Shown here piece after piece: positions 53,028 to 60,629 of a stretch of DNA of 64,000 bases (position 1 is its first letter; each line of letters begins with the position of its first letter). The notes under the pieces were generated by a model. It ran no database searches. It was not told where the DNA came from and was given only the letters and a program-made list of their open reading frames with translations. This DNA is from Candidatus Poribacteria bacterium. Its GTDB lineage: Bacteria > Poribacteria > WGA-4E > JAJDTR01. Made by a program: the position numbers and the translations under genes. The stretch lies in the NCBI GenBank assembly GCA_028820655.1, contig JAPPIK010000020.1:1-64000 (forward strand), read 5' to 3'.

Positions 53028-53077
53028 GGGGAAGGAGCGACCCAAGATTCCCGGAAAAAGGAGATTCAATTCTAACA

Positions 53078-54268
53078 ATGACAAATATCAAAAACTCTGT
53101 ATTGGCTGTTGCTATGGCGGTGTTGATAGCTGGGCTTACCGGCTGCGACCGGTTATTGAATATAATTTCCGACGGCGATATGCCCCGATTGGACGGCGAG
53201 ATTCCTCAATTCGAAGGGCTGCATGGCGAGATATCTATCGGCGTCGTGTACCCTAGCCCGGTAGGGAAATTCGAGCCGGTCCGTACACGGCTTGAACACG
53301 GTTTGGAGTTGGCGCTTGAAGAAATCAATAACGCCCAGTTGGGCGACGCGAGAATCCGGCTCATCGCGGAAGAGGATAGCAACAACGTCGATGGCGCGGT
53401 TGAAGCCTTCAACAAACTGATTCACGAGGACGGTGTGCCCGCCATCATTGGACCGCTGACCTCAAGCCAGTCCGAAGCGGCGTTTCCGATTGCCCAAGAG
53501 AATCGGGTGGTAGCCTTCAGTTCTACCTCGTTCGCCACCGGTCTAAGCGCGCTCGGCGATTACATCTTCCGCGTGAGCTTGACCTCGGACGCGCTAATTC
53601 CTCATCTCGTCGAAGTGACGCATACGAAACTCGGCTACCAGCGCGCGGCGATCATCACCGACGAAACCGACTTGGTCTCGCAGTCCGGCGACCGGGCGTT
53701 TCGTGACGCGCTAAGCGAGAACGGCGTGACGATAGTGAGCAGGGAAGGCTGGCGGCCCGGCGAAACCGACCTTGCGGCGCATCTGACTCGAATTAAGGAA
53801 TCGGATCCCCAAGTCGTCTTTATCGCAACGGTGCCGAACGACATGCCCGAAATCATGATCATGGGGCGCGAACTTGGACTCCCCTTCTCTGTCCCCTATA
53901 TTGTCGCGCAAGTGAGCAACGACGAAGTTCATGCCGCCAGCGGCGCTGCCGAAGGTCTGTTCTCCACCTCAAATTGGATGAGCACGACCTCTACACCTAT
54001 GAATCAAGCCTTTAACCGGAATTATCACGCGAAATTCGGGCGCGAGCCGAACACGTGGGCGGCTCAATCCTACACGACGCTCTATATCTTGGCCGAAGCG
54101 ATTGCGAATGCCCGAACAGCCGATTCGGAATCGATCCGAAACGCGTTGGCGGATATCAGGGATTTGGATACCGTGCTGGGATCGTTCTCTTTTGACGCGG
54201 TTGGGGATGCACTCTACGACCCGACGATAATCGTTGTGGAGAACGGTGAACTTAAGAGGTTGGAGTAG
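53078..54268 (+). CDS. periplasmic-binding lipoprotein (LivJ-type), fourth paralogue
   Basis: A 396-residue protein. The start at 53078 (MTNIKNSVLAVAMAVLIAGL TGCDRL) gives a lipoprotein signal with lipobox Cys; the ORF-track start at 52784 lies in the previous gene. The PBP type-1 body has GEISIGVVYPSPVGKFEPVR, EEDSNNVDGAVEAFNKLIHE and RNALADIRDLDTVLGSFSFD. It is the only one of the four with an extended acidic segment after the Cys (SDGDMPRLDGEIPQFEGL). No transporter subunits are nearby, so it may act as a sensor or deliver to a distant ABC system. Confidence 0.9.
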   Translation: MTNIKNSVLAVAMAVLIAGLTGCDRLLNIISDGDMPRLDGEIPQFEGLHGEISIGVVYPSPVGKFEPVRTRLEHGLELALEEINNAQLGDARIRLIAEEDSNNVDGAVEAFNKLIHEDGVPAIIGPLTSSQSEAAFPIAQENRVVAFSSTSFATGLSALGDYIFRVSLTSDALIPHLVEVTHTKLGYQRAAIITDETDLVSQSGDRAFRDALSENGVTIVSREGWRPGETDLAAHLTRIKESDPQVVFIATVPNDMPEIMIMGRELGLPFSVPYIVAQVSNDEVHAASGAAEGLFSTSNWMSTTSTPMNQAFNRNYHAKFGREPNTWAAQSYTTLYILAEAIANARTADSESIRNALADIRDLDTVLGSFSFDAVGDALYDPTIIVVENGELKRLE

Positions 54269-54495
54269 GTATGCCAATACGTCGCCAGTCGGGAGCCCGA
54301 TAGCAATTTATTTGCCGAGATTCGACCGTCAATCACCCTCGGCGGCAACTTGGGGCGGGAGAAAGGATGTTTTGCATTGATGAAGGGGATGTTAAACGAG
54401 GTAGTTGCCACCGAAACTGCGGTTGTCGCCTAACGTCGATGGCTGAAGCAACAGTCGCCATAATGTAGTGCGGTTTGTAAACCGTCCGCGTCATT
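54269..54495. other. short gene-free stretch
   Basis: Sequence between the binding-protein gene and the uncertain minus-strand frame at 54496. I see no repeat units or regulatory sites that I can support. Confidence 0.3.
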
Positions 54496-54813
54496 TCATC
54501 GCAGATCTGCCCTTTCCGTGTACACGATGTGTTTTTGATAAATCTGACCATGCGAACCGAATCTCAATCGTATGAAAAGCCCTCTAAGTATCATCTCACA
54601 AGTAACATAACCTGAATGGTTGCGAATACTGATTGGCGCAATGGCCTTTACGTGTGCGATAATATGAGGCGGGAGACGAATGCAAACCTTTGTGGTCCAT
54701 TTAGCGTTGACATAAACAATCAAGAATGAGCATAATTGTGCGATTTCAACCGTTTTGATAAGATGAATCTTTCCCGCAGGTGGTCGTCGAACAGAAGCAA
54801 CCTGGCGGGACAC
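54496..54813 (-). CDS. possible ribbon-helix-helix regulator
   Basis: A minus-strand frame with KWTTKVCIRLPPHIIAHVKA IAP and a later SGYVTCEMILRGLFIRL. It resembles the 'vxvRLPxxlxxxlxxlA...S.xxIrxal' outline of a ribbon-helix-helix protein. The GTG start at the ORF-track position would lie 22 bp from the divergent 54836 gene; no ribosome site is clear. If real, it may regulate the neighbouring two-gene unit. Confidence 0.3.
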   Translation of the reverse strand: MSRQVASVRRPPAGKIHLIKTVEIAQLCSFLIVYVNAKWTTKVCIRLPPHIIAHVKAIAPISIRNHSGYVTCEMILRGLFIRLRFGSHGQIYQKHIVYTERADLR

Positions 54814-54835
54814 CTACAGGTAGAGCGAGAATGAA

Positions 54836-55279
54836 ATGAAGACAACCGGACAACGAACCATAGAATATAAGAAACCACCTATCGATGAAATTGCTAAGAA
54901 TCCACCCTCGGAAATTCAATGGCTTCAGATGTCGGAGCGTTTTGATATCATATCCCGGCGGGAAGACAACTGGGATGGGTATGAATCTGGAAAGCCAAAA
55001 AAAAGAAGCCTAGACCATTCGAGGAAGTTCATGGATGAATTCCTTGACGTTGTCATTTCCGAAGGGTATTCGTGGCTACCGCCATTAATTTCTAGCGACG
55101 AAGACGGGCATATTACCGTAGAATGGTACGCGGAAGAAAGACAACTGCACTTCCAGATCGAAGAAGATGATGTGTTGTACATTCAAGCATGGGGGCCAAA
55201 CATTGATACCGAAATGCACGTAGACACGCTGTATCCTAAGGACTATCTCACGCTTTGGGCATGGTTACTGTATGGATAG
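54836..55279 (+). CDS. hypothetical protein, first gene of an overlapping pair
   Basis: A 147-residue protein. SRREDNWDGYESGKPKKRSL, then WLPPLISSDEDGHITVEWYA and EERQLHFQIEEDDVLYIQAW, outline a small alpha/beta domain. The 'NWDGYxxxxP...GxixxEW' pattern recurs in bacterial two-gene cassettes next to a second protein like the one that follows. No catalytic residues stand out. The 8-bp overlap with 55272 indicates translational coupling. Confidence 0.65.
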   Translation: MKTTGQRTIEYKKPPIDEIAKNPPSEIQWLQMSERFDIISRREDNWDGYESGKPKKRSLDHSRKFMDEFLDVVISEGYSWLPPLISSDEDGHITVEWYAEERQLHFQIEEDDVLYIQAWGPNIDTEMHVDTLYPKDYLTLWAWLLYG

Positions 55280-55733
55280 AGATGACATTGTTCGAGATGA
55301 CGAGGAACTCTACCGTAGCGTACGAGGTAGATTAGAAGATGAAGAGTATATGTACAACCAAGGGAAACTCAGAATCCTCCCTAAGGCCTTTCGAGACAGG
55401 CACCGAAAACCGTCTGTTGATAGAGCAATATTGCGGGAACATCCCTCACTTTCTCGATTGAATGAAATGGACGGCATCGTTAGTCTGATAGCTGGCGAGA
55501 TTCGTGCGTTGAAAGCAGTGGAGACAAAAACTGATGACAACGAAGTTCCACACGCGGTTGATGTAGTCTATGACCCCAAACAGGAAAATCGCGCGCACTC
55601 ACAGATAATTGTAACTCCTGAATACTTTGGCTCGAAGAATAAACAGAAACTTGCATTTCGCTTGCTAAGAATCGCACTCGCCGAACTTGCCACTCAGAAA
55701 GGAAGATGGACCCTTCAGCCAAAGCTAGATTAA
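55272..55733 (+). CDS. hypothetical protein, second gene of an overlapping pair
   Basis: A 153-residue charged protein. DDEELYRSVRGRLEDEEYMY, RILPKAFRDRHRKPSVDRAI and DVVYDPKQENRAHSQIIVTP are visible. The 'AFxDRxxxPSVDRA' block is seen in proteins paired with the WDGY-type partner. Its overlap with 54836 implies that the products act together. Toxin-antitoxin or defence roles have been suggested for many such pairs, but nothing in the sequence proves it here. Confidence 0.65.
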   Translation: MDRDDIVRDDEELYRSVRGRLEDEEYMYNQGKLRILPKAFRDRHRKPSVDRAILREHPSLSRLNEMDGIVSLIAGEIRALKAVETKTDDNEVPHAVDVVYDPKQENRAHSQIIVTPEYFGSKNKQKLAFRLLRIALAELATQKGRWTLQPKLD

Positions 55734-56043
55734 CATTTCTACCCTTCTGGGCGCCTGCCACTCTCTTTTATTCACGATCCTGATCCGCACCCACATCAAA
55801 TCCGTCGACACATTCGACAGCTGCGCTATAGTCAATCCCACGATCCGACATCAAATAAAAGTTGTGTCGGAGATTCCCGTAAACTTAGACACGCCATTCG
55901 CTTCCGAACCCGCCTCTCGACCATTACTTTCCAATTCGACGGAAACTTTCCTCCTCCGTATTAGCCATCCGGGCGCTCTTGACGATTCTGCCTCGCACCG
56001 TTGTCCACACACTTGATTGTTACCTATATTGCTATCGCGAATC
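55734..56043. other. gene-free stretch
   Basis: 310 bp between convergent genes (rightward pair and leftward LamG gene). No repeat units of the main families, no strong terminator hairpin. Nothing identified. Confidence 0.4.
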
Positions 56044-56988
56044 TCAAAACCGCGGGCGACGCTTCAGGGCGCCCCAGGTTGTCGTCAGCTTGCCGCGGAG
56101 TCTGACCGTAAGCGATCCGCCAGGGAACAAGGTGTAGCCGTTGCCGGATGAATCCCGATATAGGGGTGCGTCTGGTCCCTCCTCAAACTTCCAGAGCGCT
56201 ATCGTCTTCCCATCCGCGCGAAACTTTCGTTCCGGTTGGATTCGATTCCCCCTCTCCGTGCCGTAACGAAATCCCTTGGACACGCGAATTTCGTCGACAT
56301 AGCCCCGCATGGATTCGTAAAGGCGCCCCCACTCAGAGCCTTCGGCGAATTCCACGACCGGGGTGCCGCCGATAAAGAACGGCGCGGGCGTGCGGCCCAC
56401 CGGTTCCAGCGGACCGGCCTGCGAGACGAGGCCGTGCTCGAAATAGTGATAGGCGTGCGCTTCGTCGTTGTTCTCCACAAGCTGCTGTGCGACGTGCACC
56501 CAGCGGGAGTGCGGATAGAATTCGGTCGGAATCGATTCTCCCCTCGTATCCCACGTCCAGCCGAGAGTATCGGGTTGCACCCCGATTCCGAAATTGAGCC
56601 AGGTGCTGCCTTCCGGCAGTATGACGCCGCGTTGGGGGAGGTGCAACCCGCTGATGGAAACGTAATAGCTCCCGGGTTTGGCAAAGATTATCCACTGTCC
56701 CACGCTTGAAAGCTCATGATCCCCATCCCCGGGCTTGCCGGTCAAGTAGATCCACGCCTCGATGGTGATACCGTCTCCCTCCACATCGTCAAACACGCCG
56801 GGGTAATCGGCATAGACGTAACCGCCGGGCTGCAGTTTCAGCACGTCCGCGGGCACCTCTTCGGGCTGCGCGAACCCGTGGGGCAAGGCAAAAGCCCAGA
56901 CTGTCAAGGTCAGAATAGTCAAGGGTGAATCCGGTTTGAGTCTGACGGCGCCCGCCGATTGGATAATTTGCGATGCTTTTTCTCTCAT
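56044..56988 (-). CDS. exported LamG/concanavalin-like domain protein
   Basis: A 314-residue protein. The start at 56988 follows AATAGGAGGTGTGGAG. A hydrophobic signal region (LTILTLTVWAFALPHGFAQ) precedes a laminin-G-like fold. Visible strands are GITIEAWIYLTGKPGDGDHE, SSVGQWIIFAKPGSYYVSIS, FYPHSRWVHVAQQLVENNDE, RGYVDEIRVSKGFRYGTERG and TIALWKFEEGPDAPLYRDSS. It ends LTTTWGALKRRPRF, typical of secreted LamG proteins in this sort of genome. It may bind glycans. Confidence 0.85.
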   Translation of the reverse strand: MREKASQIIQSAGAVRLKPDSPLTILTLTVWAFALPHGFAQPEEVPADVLKLQPGGYVYADYPGVFDDVEGDGITIEAWIYLTGKPGDGDHELSSVGQWIIFAKPGSYYVSISGLHLPQRGVILPEGSTWLNFGIGVQPDTLGWTWDTRGESIPTEFYPHSRWVHVAQQLVENNDEAHAYHYFEHGLVSQAGPLEPVGRTPAPFFIGGTPVVEFAEGSEWGRLYESMRGYVDEIRVSKGFRYGTERGNRIQPERKFRADGKTIALWKFEEGPDAPLYRDSSGNGYTLFPGGSLTVRLRGKLTTTWGALKRRPRF

Positions 56989-57175
56989 CTCCACACCTCC
57001 TATTTTTTTGTAGCGCGCCCCGTTGTAAAACTTCATACGTGGTGCGTCTGCGGAGGTGTGGTTGCGAGCGCCGTAGAGCGGAATGAACGGGGTAGTGGGA
57101 CCCCTAACCGGACTGGGTTGAGCCCCATTTCGCCTTTCCGTTAACTCTCCCCCTCATTCTTTTTGCAATATTTTT

Positions 57176-57204
57176 TTGACAACGTAACACACGTATAGTA
57201 TAAT
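57176..57204 (+). promoter_or_regulatory. near-consensus sigma70 promoter (P1)
   Basis: TTGACA and TATAAT are separated by 17 bp (acgtaacacacgtatag). It reads into three short genes (57273-57773). The spacer end 'cgtatag' closely matches that of the promoter at 58542. Confidence 0.8.
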
Positions 57205-57272
57205 ACCACAAATAAGCTACACATACGTTAACCAACAGGGCCGAAATCCGGGGTGACAGGAGGTGTGGTGTT

Positions 57273-57362
57273 ATGCGATTGCTTTCTCTTGTTTTCGTGA
57301 TTCTGCTCGGAATCGTTGCCGGGGGATGGTTCTCCCATTGGTTCGCGCTGAGTTACATGTAA
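57273..57362 (+). CDS. 29-residue hydrophobic peptide
   Basis: MRLLSLVFVILLGIVAGGWF SHWFALSYM, preceded by ACAGGAGGTGTGG at ideal spacing and by the P1 promoter. One TM helix fills most of it. It is too short for the ORF track. Such peptides include leader, holin-like and type I toxin products; no antisense RNA is evident. The strong signals favour real translation. Confidence 0.6.
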   Translation: MRLLSLVFVILLGIVAGGWFSHWFALSYM

Positions 57363-57378
57363 ATCGGGGGATAATCGT

Positions 57379-57519
57379 ATGATGAATGCAACGGGTGTTA
57401 GGAACCAAACCGGCGTCGGCGGGGTGCTCACTATAGACAGCCGATGCGCTGAACCGGGCGCCTTGGTTCGACAAATGCTCGGTAAATCAACCCTAATTCG
57501 AAAGGAGATACCAAGATGA
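57379..57519 (+). CDS. possible 46-residue protein coupled to the next gene
   Basis: MMNATGVRNQTGVGGVLTID SRCAEPG..., with stop ATGA overlapping the start of the 57516 gene. The GGGGGATAATCGT upstream is a modest ribosome site. Supported by the ATGA overlap only; no known family. Confidence 0.4.
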   Translation: MMNATGVRNQTGVGGVLTIDSRCAEPGALVRQMLGKSTLIRKEIPR

Positions 57520-57773
57520 CAAAGTACGACATTGAGATGTACCAACACGGGGAACGCACCAGGATTGTCCCCTGTTGGGCGAATTCCATCCCCGCCGCCA
57601 AGAACTATGCCACACGGTGGGCGCTCCGTGTCTGCAAAGTGCCGCTGAACAAGCGCCGCCACTGGACGCCGCTGCAGAACGCCGTGCACGAGGTCATCGG
57701 GTATACCAGGGATTTCGTGAACTGCGAGATTGTGTTGAAAAAGGCGAAACGAAGACTGCGAAATAGTGCCTAG
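57516..57773 (+). CDS. small basic protein
   Basis: An 85-residue protein with AAAGGAGATACC before ATG. Its segments are MTKYDIEMYQHGERTRIVPC, WANSIPAAKNYATRWALRVC and KVPLNKRRHWTPLQNAVHEV, and it ends with a basic tail (KKAKRRLRNSA). Probably the main product of the P1 unit. The terminator at 57839 follows closely, so the unit is complete. No family recognised; a nucleic-acid-binding or phage-type role is possible. Confidence 0.65.
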   Translation: MTKYDIEMYQHGERTRIVPCWANSIPAAKNYATRWALRVCKVPLNKRRHWTPLQNAVHEVIGYTRDFVNCEIVLKKAKRRLRNSA

Positions 57774-57838
57774 CGGCGATTGGCGCGCCAGATATTGAGC
57801 GAGAAACAGCATCTGGTGAATAAAAGATGTGTTAGAAA

Positions 57839-57871
57839 GGCCGGGTTTCTACTAGGGAACTCGGCTTTTTT
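57839..57871 (+). terminator. intrinsic terminator of the P1 unit
   Basis: GGCCGGGTTTC and GGAACTCGGC form the stem, followed by TTTTTT. It is closely similar to the hairpin at 41801. Confidence 0.75.
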
Positions 57872-57873
57872 AT

Positions 57874-58541
57874 GCAATTTAACTCAAGGTACAGCGCTGG
57901 ACAGTTGGGTTTCACTCAGTTTTTCGGTACATGAGGCAGTACGAGAATACCGCGTACCTTTGACAATTACATTTTCTACAGAAGGACCGTTCAACCCAAC
58001 CTACGGACCTTCCACACTGAGTTAGCGCCTCTTGCCCCGTATCCGATGAGTTGGAATTCGTGACCGGGAGAGGATCTCTATCGCAGTCATTATCCATTCC
58101 TTTGATCTCCTACAGATGCGCAGAAACGCTATGGTGGGTAGGGGAGTCCTATCGTGCGGGATTTACTATCGCCCTCACTATTCGTTCGGTTGATTCTATT
58201 CAGTCGCTTGATGGATTTACTATCGCGGTCGTTATTCACTCACTTGATTGCACGCTACGTACTCCGAATCAGAATGTAACGCACTTGACGTAGTAGGCGG
58301 TTCCCACCTCGTGGTTATTCCTGTCGTCTCATCAATCGCTCAAGACTACGCCAATCGAAAAAGCTCATCATTCGTCTACTTCCCTCCGACCCATTTACCC
58401 TCGGTACTGCATTCTTTGAACCTACCCCCAAATTTATCACGAATCTTCGATTCCAAAGCAGTTAGTTTGAACTTACACGCGTTCAGTGCGGCGACGTGTG
58501 GAGAATCGAATGGGTCTATTATTCTTTTGAGAATTTTTAGA
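57874..58541. repeat. split E repeat and several 35-bp units; remainder unassigned
   Basis: E arms (cagttgggtttcactcagtt at 57901; gttcaacccaacctacgg at about 57987) are about 80 bp apart. 58070-58262 contains at least four 35-bp-type units, partly nested inside a B-like hairpin (tggtgggtaggggag ... gattgcacgctacg). 58265-58540 is unique; a minus-strand stretch (HVAALNACKFKLTALESKIR) looks mildly protein-like but is broken by stops. Confidence 0.6.
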
Positions 58542-58570
58542 TTGACAACTTTACATGTGTATAGTATATT
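58542..58570 (+). promoter_or_regulatory. near-consensus sigma70 promoter (P2)
   Basis: TTGACA and TATATT with a 17-bp spacer (actttacatgtgtatag). It reads into the 58694 gene and possibly the two large paralogues behind it. Confidence 0.75.
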
Positions 58571-58693
58571 TTACGGAGAATTGGCACCCTTAAGATCGAT
58601 ATGCGGTGCATTGGGCGTCTGAAATTGGGAGGCAAGTCGGCACTCGAGGTGTCTTCGGTATTCTTTAGAATATACGTGACGAGGTGAAAAATC

Positions 58694-59017
58694 ATGAGCA
58701 CGCCGCTACCGAATAACATTGCATTGAGCGCGCGTCAGAAGGAATCGAAACCGCTTAAATTCGACTCCGGCGAGGTTCTGATCGCCGCCGGTGTCACACG
58801 GGGCAACAACCTGCCGGAAACGATTGTACTCCAGATGCGGTTTGGGGATGAGTCGGGTGCGATGACGGAATGGCGAGATACGGATGTCGTCTTAAGCGAG
58901 GAGAACGGCTGGCAGGATACATTCTCCGCGTCGCCGTTTGTGGAGTTCAAGGTTGTGGCATCCGCGACCGGCGCAACAGTCCATACGTCGCTGATTACAC
59001 AGTCGGTGACGCTGTGA
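58694..59017 (+). CDS. hypothetical beta-rich protein, first gene behind P2
   Basis: A 107-residue protein preceded by GAGGTGAAAAATC. SGEVLIAAGVTRGNNLPETI, VLQMRFGDESGAMTEWRDTD and FSASPFVEFKVVASATGATV suggest a compact beta fold. It shares no signal peptide. Given its position before two long paralogues with tail-fibre-like features, it could be a small virion or sheath component, but that is inference. Confidence 0.65.
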   Translation: MSTPLPNNIALSARQKESKPLKFDSGEVLIAAGVTRGNNLPETIVLQMRFGDESGAMTEWRDTDVVLSEENGWQDTFSASPFVEFKVVASATGATVHTSLITQSVTL

Positions 59018-59218
59018 AAGAGACAGAGGCAAGAGAATCTGCTAGTGCACTCCCTATTCAGTCGCTTGATGGTTAGTGGTCAGTGGCCAGTAACAAGAGA
59101 ACGGTTGTGCGATGAAGTATTCTTTTCAAGTGAAAACGAAGTTTCGCACGACTGGACAGATGAAGCGGAGTATCCATAGAAAAACTCTGCTTCGCGTTCA
59201 TCGCGGGGAGATGATATC
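59018..59218. other. short spacer with simple repeats
   Basis: Contains 'tggttagtggtcagtggcca'-type simple repeats, which recur between the two large paralogues at about 60575-60590, then the leader of the next gene. Nothing else. Confidence 0.4.
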
Positions 59219-60559
59219 ATGGGGATTAGTCGCTCACGCCTACGAGGCGCCAAGTTGCCCGGCCTGATCACCGAGGAAGTTGCCATTGCTGGCGCGGACA
59301 CGGAGCCGCGGATGTTGAGTGCGCTCCGAGCGCGGCAGGCGGCGCGTTATGCGGTGGATGTCGTGGACGCGCGGGCAGGTTTGCCTACCGCCGACGGCGG
59401 GGGCGAGGACGACGGAAAGGTTGCCATCCGGAACGACGGTCTCTACACAGTCGAGGTGACGCGGCACCATGGGACGGATCCGACGGGCGCTTGGGGGGCG
59501 TACGGCGAATCAAGTTACCGAGGATCGCACCCGCGGTACGATGTACCGGCATCGCCGCAAGCCGGGCAGACCTACTACAACACGTCGGAACGGACGTGGT
59601 ACCGGGGCGCTTCGGCGGAAGGTTCCCGCGTGCGGTGGATTCACACCACGGATCCGGTAAGGTGGATTGGGCATTTCGATTCTCGGGACGAAGCACTGGC
59701 TCATGCCGGCGGGGACGGACTGGCGTACACGGGATCGGGGGTCGAGGCGCTCTCGTCGTTCGCGGCGGGGAGTGGCACCTATACCGGGCGCAGGTGGGTG
59801 AGGCGTTCCGATCATGAGAGAGAACGCGAGTTGATTTATGAGACTCGGGATTTCAATGACTATCACCAAAAGGCGCAATTGATAAACCTCCGGCGGTCGA
59901 TGACGGGCGAGAGAAATGCGTTTTTCCTTTTTCACTACTTCAATCTTCCGGAAACAATCACGACGGAGCGTACATTCGTCGCGTCGACGGGGGAGCACGG
60001 GGCATCGACGGTGCACGTCGCCGCGGACAATTCGCGCGTGTCGTTCACCGTGGGTGACGGTTTTCCGAGCGCAACCTCAAGATATGACGGCTTAAAAATC
60101 ATCATTGAGGGATTGTCGAGCGGCGCGTACCGCATCGCGCGGGAAACGGGGGCCACGCCTCAGGACATTACCTACGACTCCGCATCCGGGACTATCTCGT
60201 TTCCGCTTCGAATTCAGCAGACCGGCGGGACGTTCACGGTTGGCGAAACGGTGCGCCTCACTTTGACATACCCGTTTTCGCACTCGGGCTTTTCCGATCC
60301 GATACCGGTTGAGGAGTGGTTGGCGCTGCCGCGTTCTTTGGGGACTGCGGGAGATACGAGCGCCAGAAATCTCGACCAGAAGATTTTCGTGGTTATATCG
60401 AGATTGTCCGAAGCCGGCTTGAATAGTTGGGGGCACGCGCGGATGGCGTTGGGACGTGTGACGGATTCGCAGATGGTTACGACATTTTCGCATACGCTTG
60501 AGGTGGTGGGGGGCACAAGTTCGCTCGGGCTCAGAATCTATCTTTACCGAGGAGCATAA
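59219..60559 (+). CDS. large beta-rich paralogue (copy 1), possible structural protein
   Basis: A 446-residue protein with GGGGAGATGATATC before ATG. A conserved start (MGISRSRLRGAKLPGLITEE), a helical segment (LSALRARQAARYAVDVVDAR) and a Tyr/Trp-rich region (QTYYNTSERTWYRGASAEGS, RWIGHFDSRDEALAHAGGDG) are followed by beta-rich C-terminal domains (RRSMTGERNAFFLFHYFNLP; LGRVTDSQMVTTFSHTLEVV). The YNTxxxTWYRG motif resembles turns in phage tail-fibre proteins. No signal peptide. It is paired with 60630; a decayed third copy lies at 62895. Confidence 0.7.
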   Translation: MGISRSRLRGAKLPGLITEEVAIAGADTEPRMLSALRARQAARYAVDVVDARAGLPTADGGGEDDGKVAIRNDGLYTVEVTRHHGTDPTGAWGAYGESSYRGSHPRYDVPASPQAGQTYYNTSERTWYRGASAEGSRVRWIHTTDPVRWIGHFDSRDEALAHAGGDGLAYTGSGVEALSSFAAGSGTYTGRRWVRRSDHERERELIYETRDFNDYHQKAQLINLRRSMTGERNAFFLFHYFNLPETITTERTFVASTGEHGASTVHVAADNSRVSFTVGDGFPSATSRYDGLKIIIEGLSSGAYRIARETGATPQDITYDSASGTISFPLRIQQTGGTFTVGETVRLTLTYPFSHSGFSDPIPVEEWLALPRSLGTAGDTSARNLDQKIFVVISRLSEAGLNSWGHARMALGRVTDSQMVTTFSHTLEVVGGTSSLGLRIYLYRGA

Positions 60560-60629
60560 AAACAGGGATTAGTGGAGAGTGATTAGTGGTTAGTAAAAAC
60601 CAGAAAGAAGTGCAAGTAGAGGAGAATTC

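Noticed and set aside
52784-53077. Extended N-terminus of the fourth binding protein
   Set aside because: It lies inside the 52662 gene in another frame; the lipoprotein signal at 53078 is the obvious start.
57228-57812. 194-codon minus-strand frame
   Set aside because: It lies opposite a well-marked plus-strand unit with promoter, ribosome sites and terminator.
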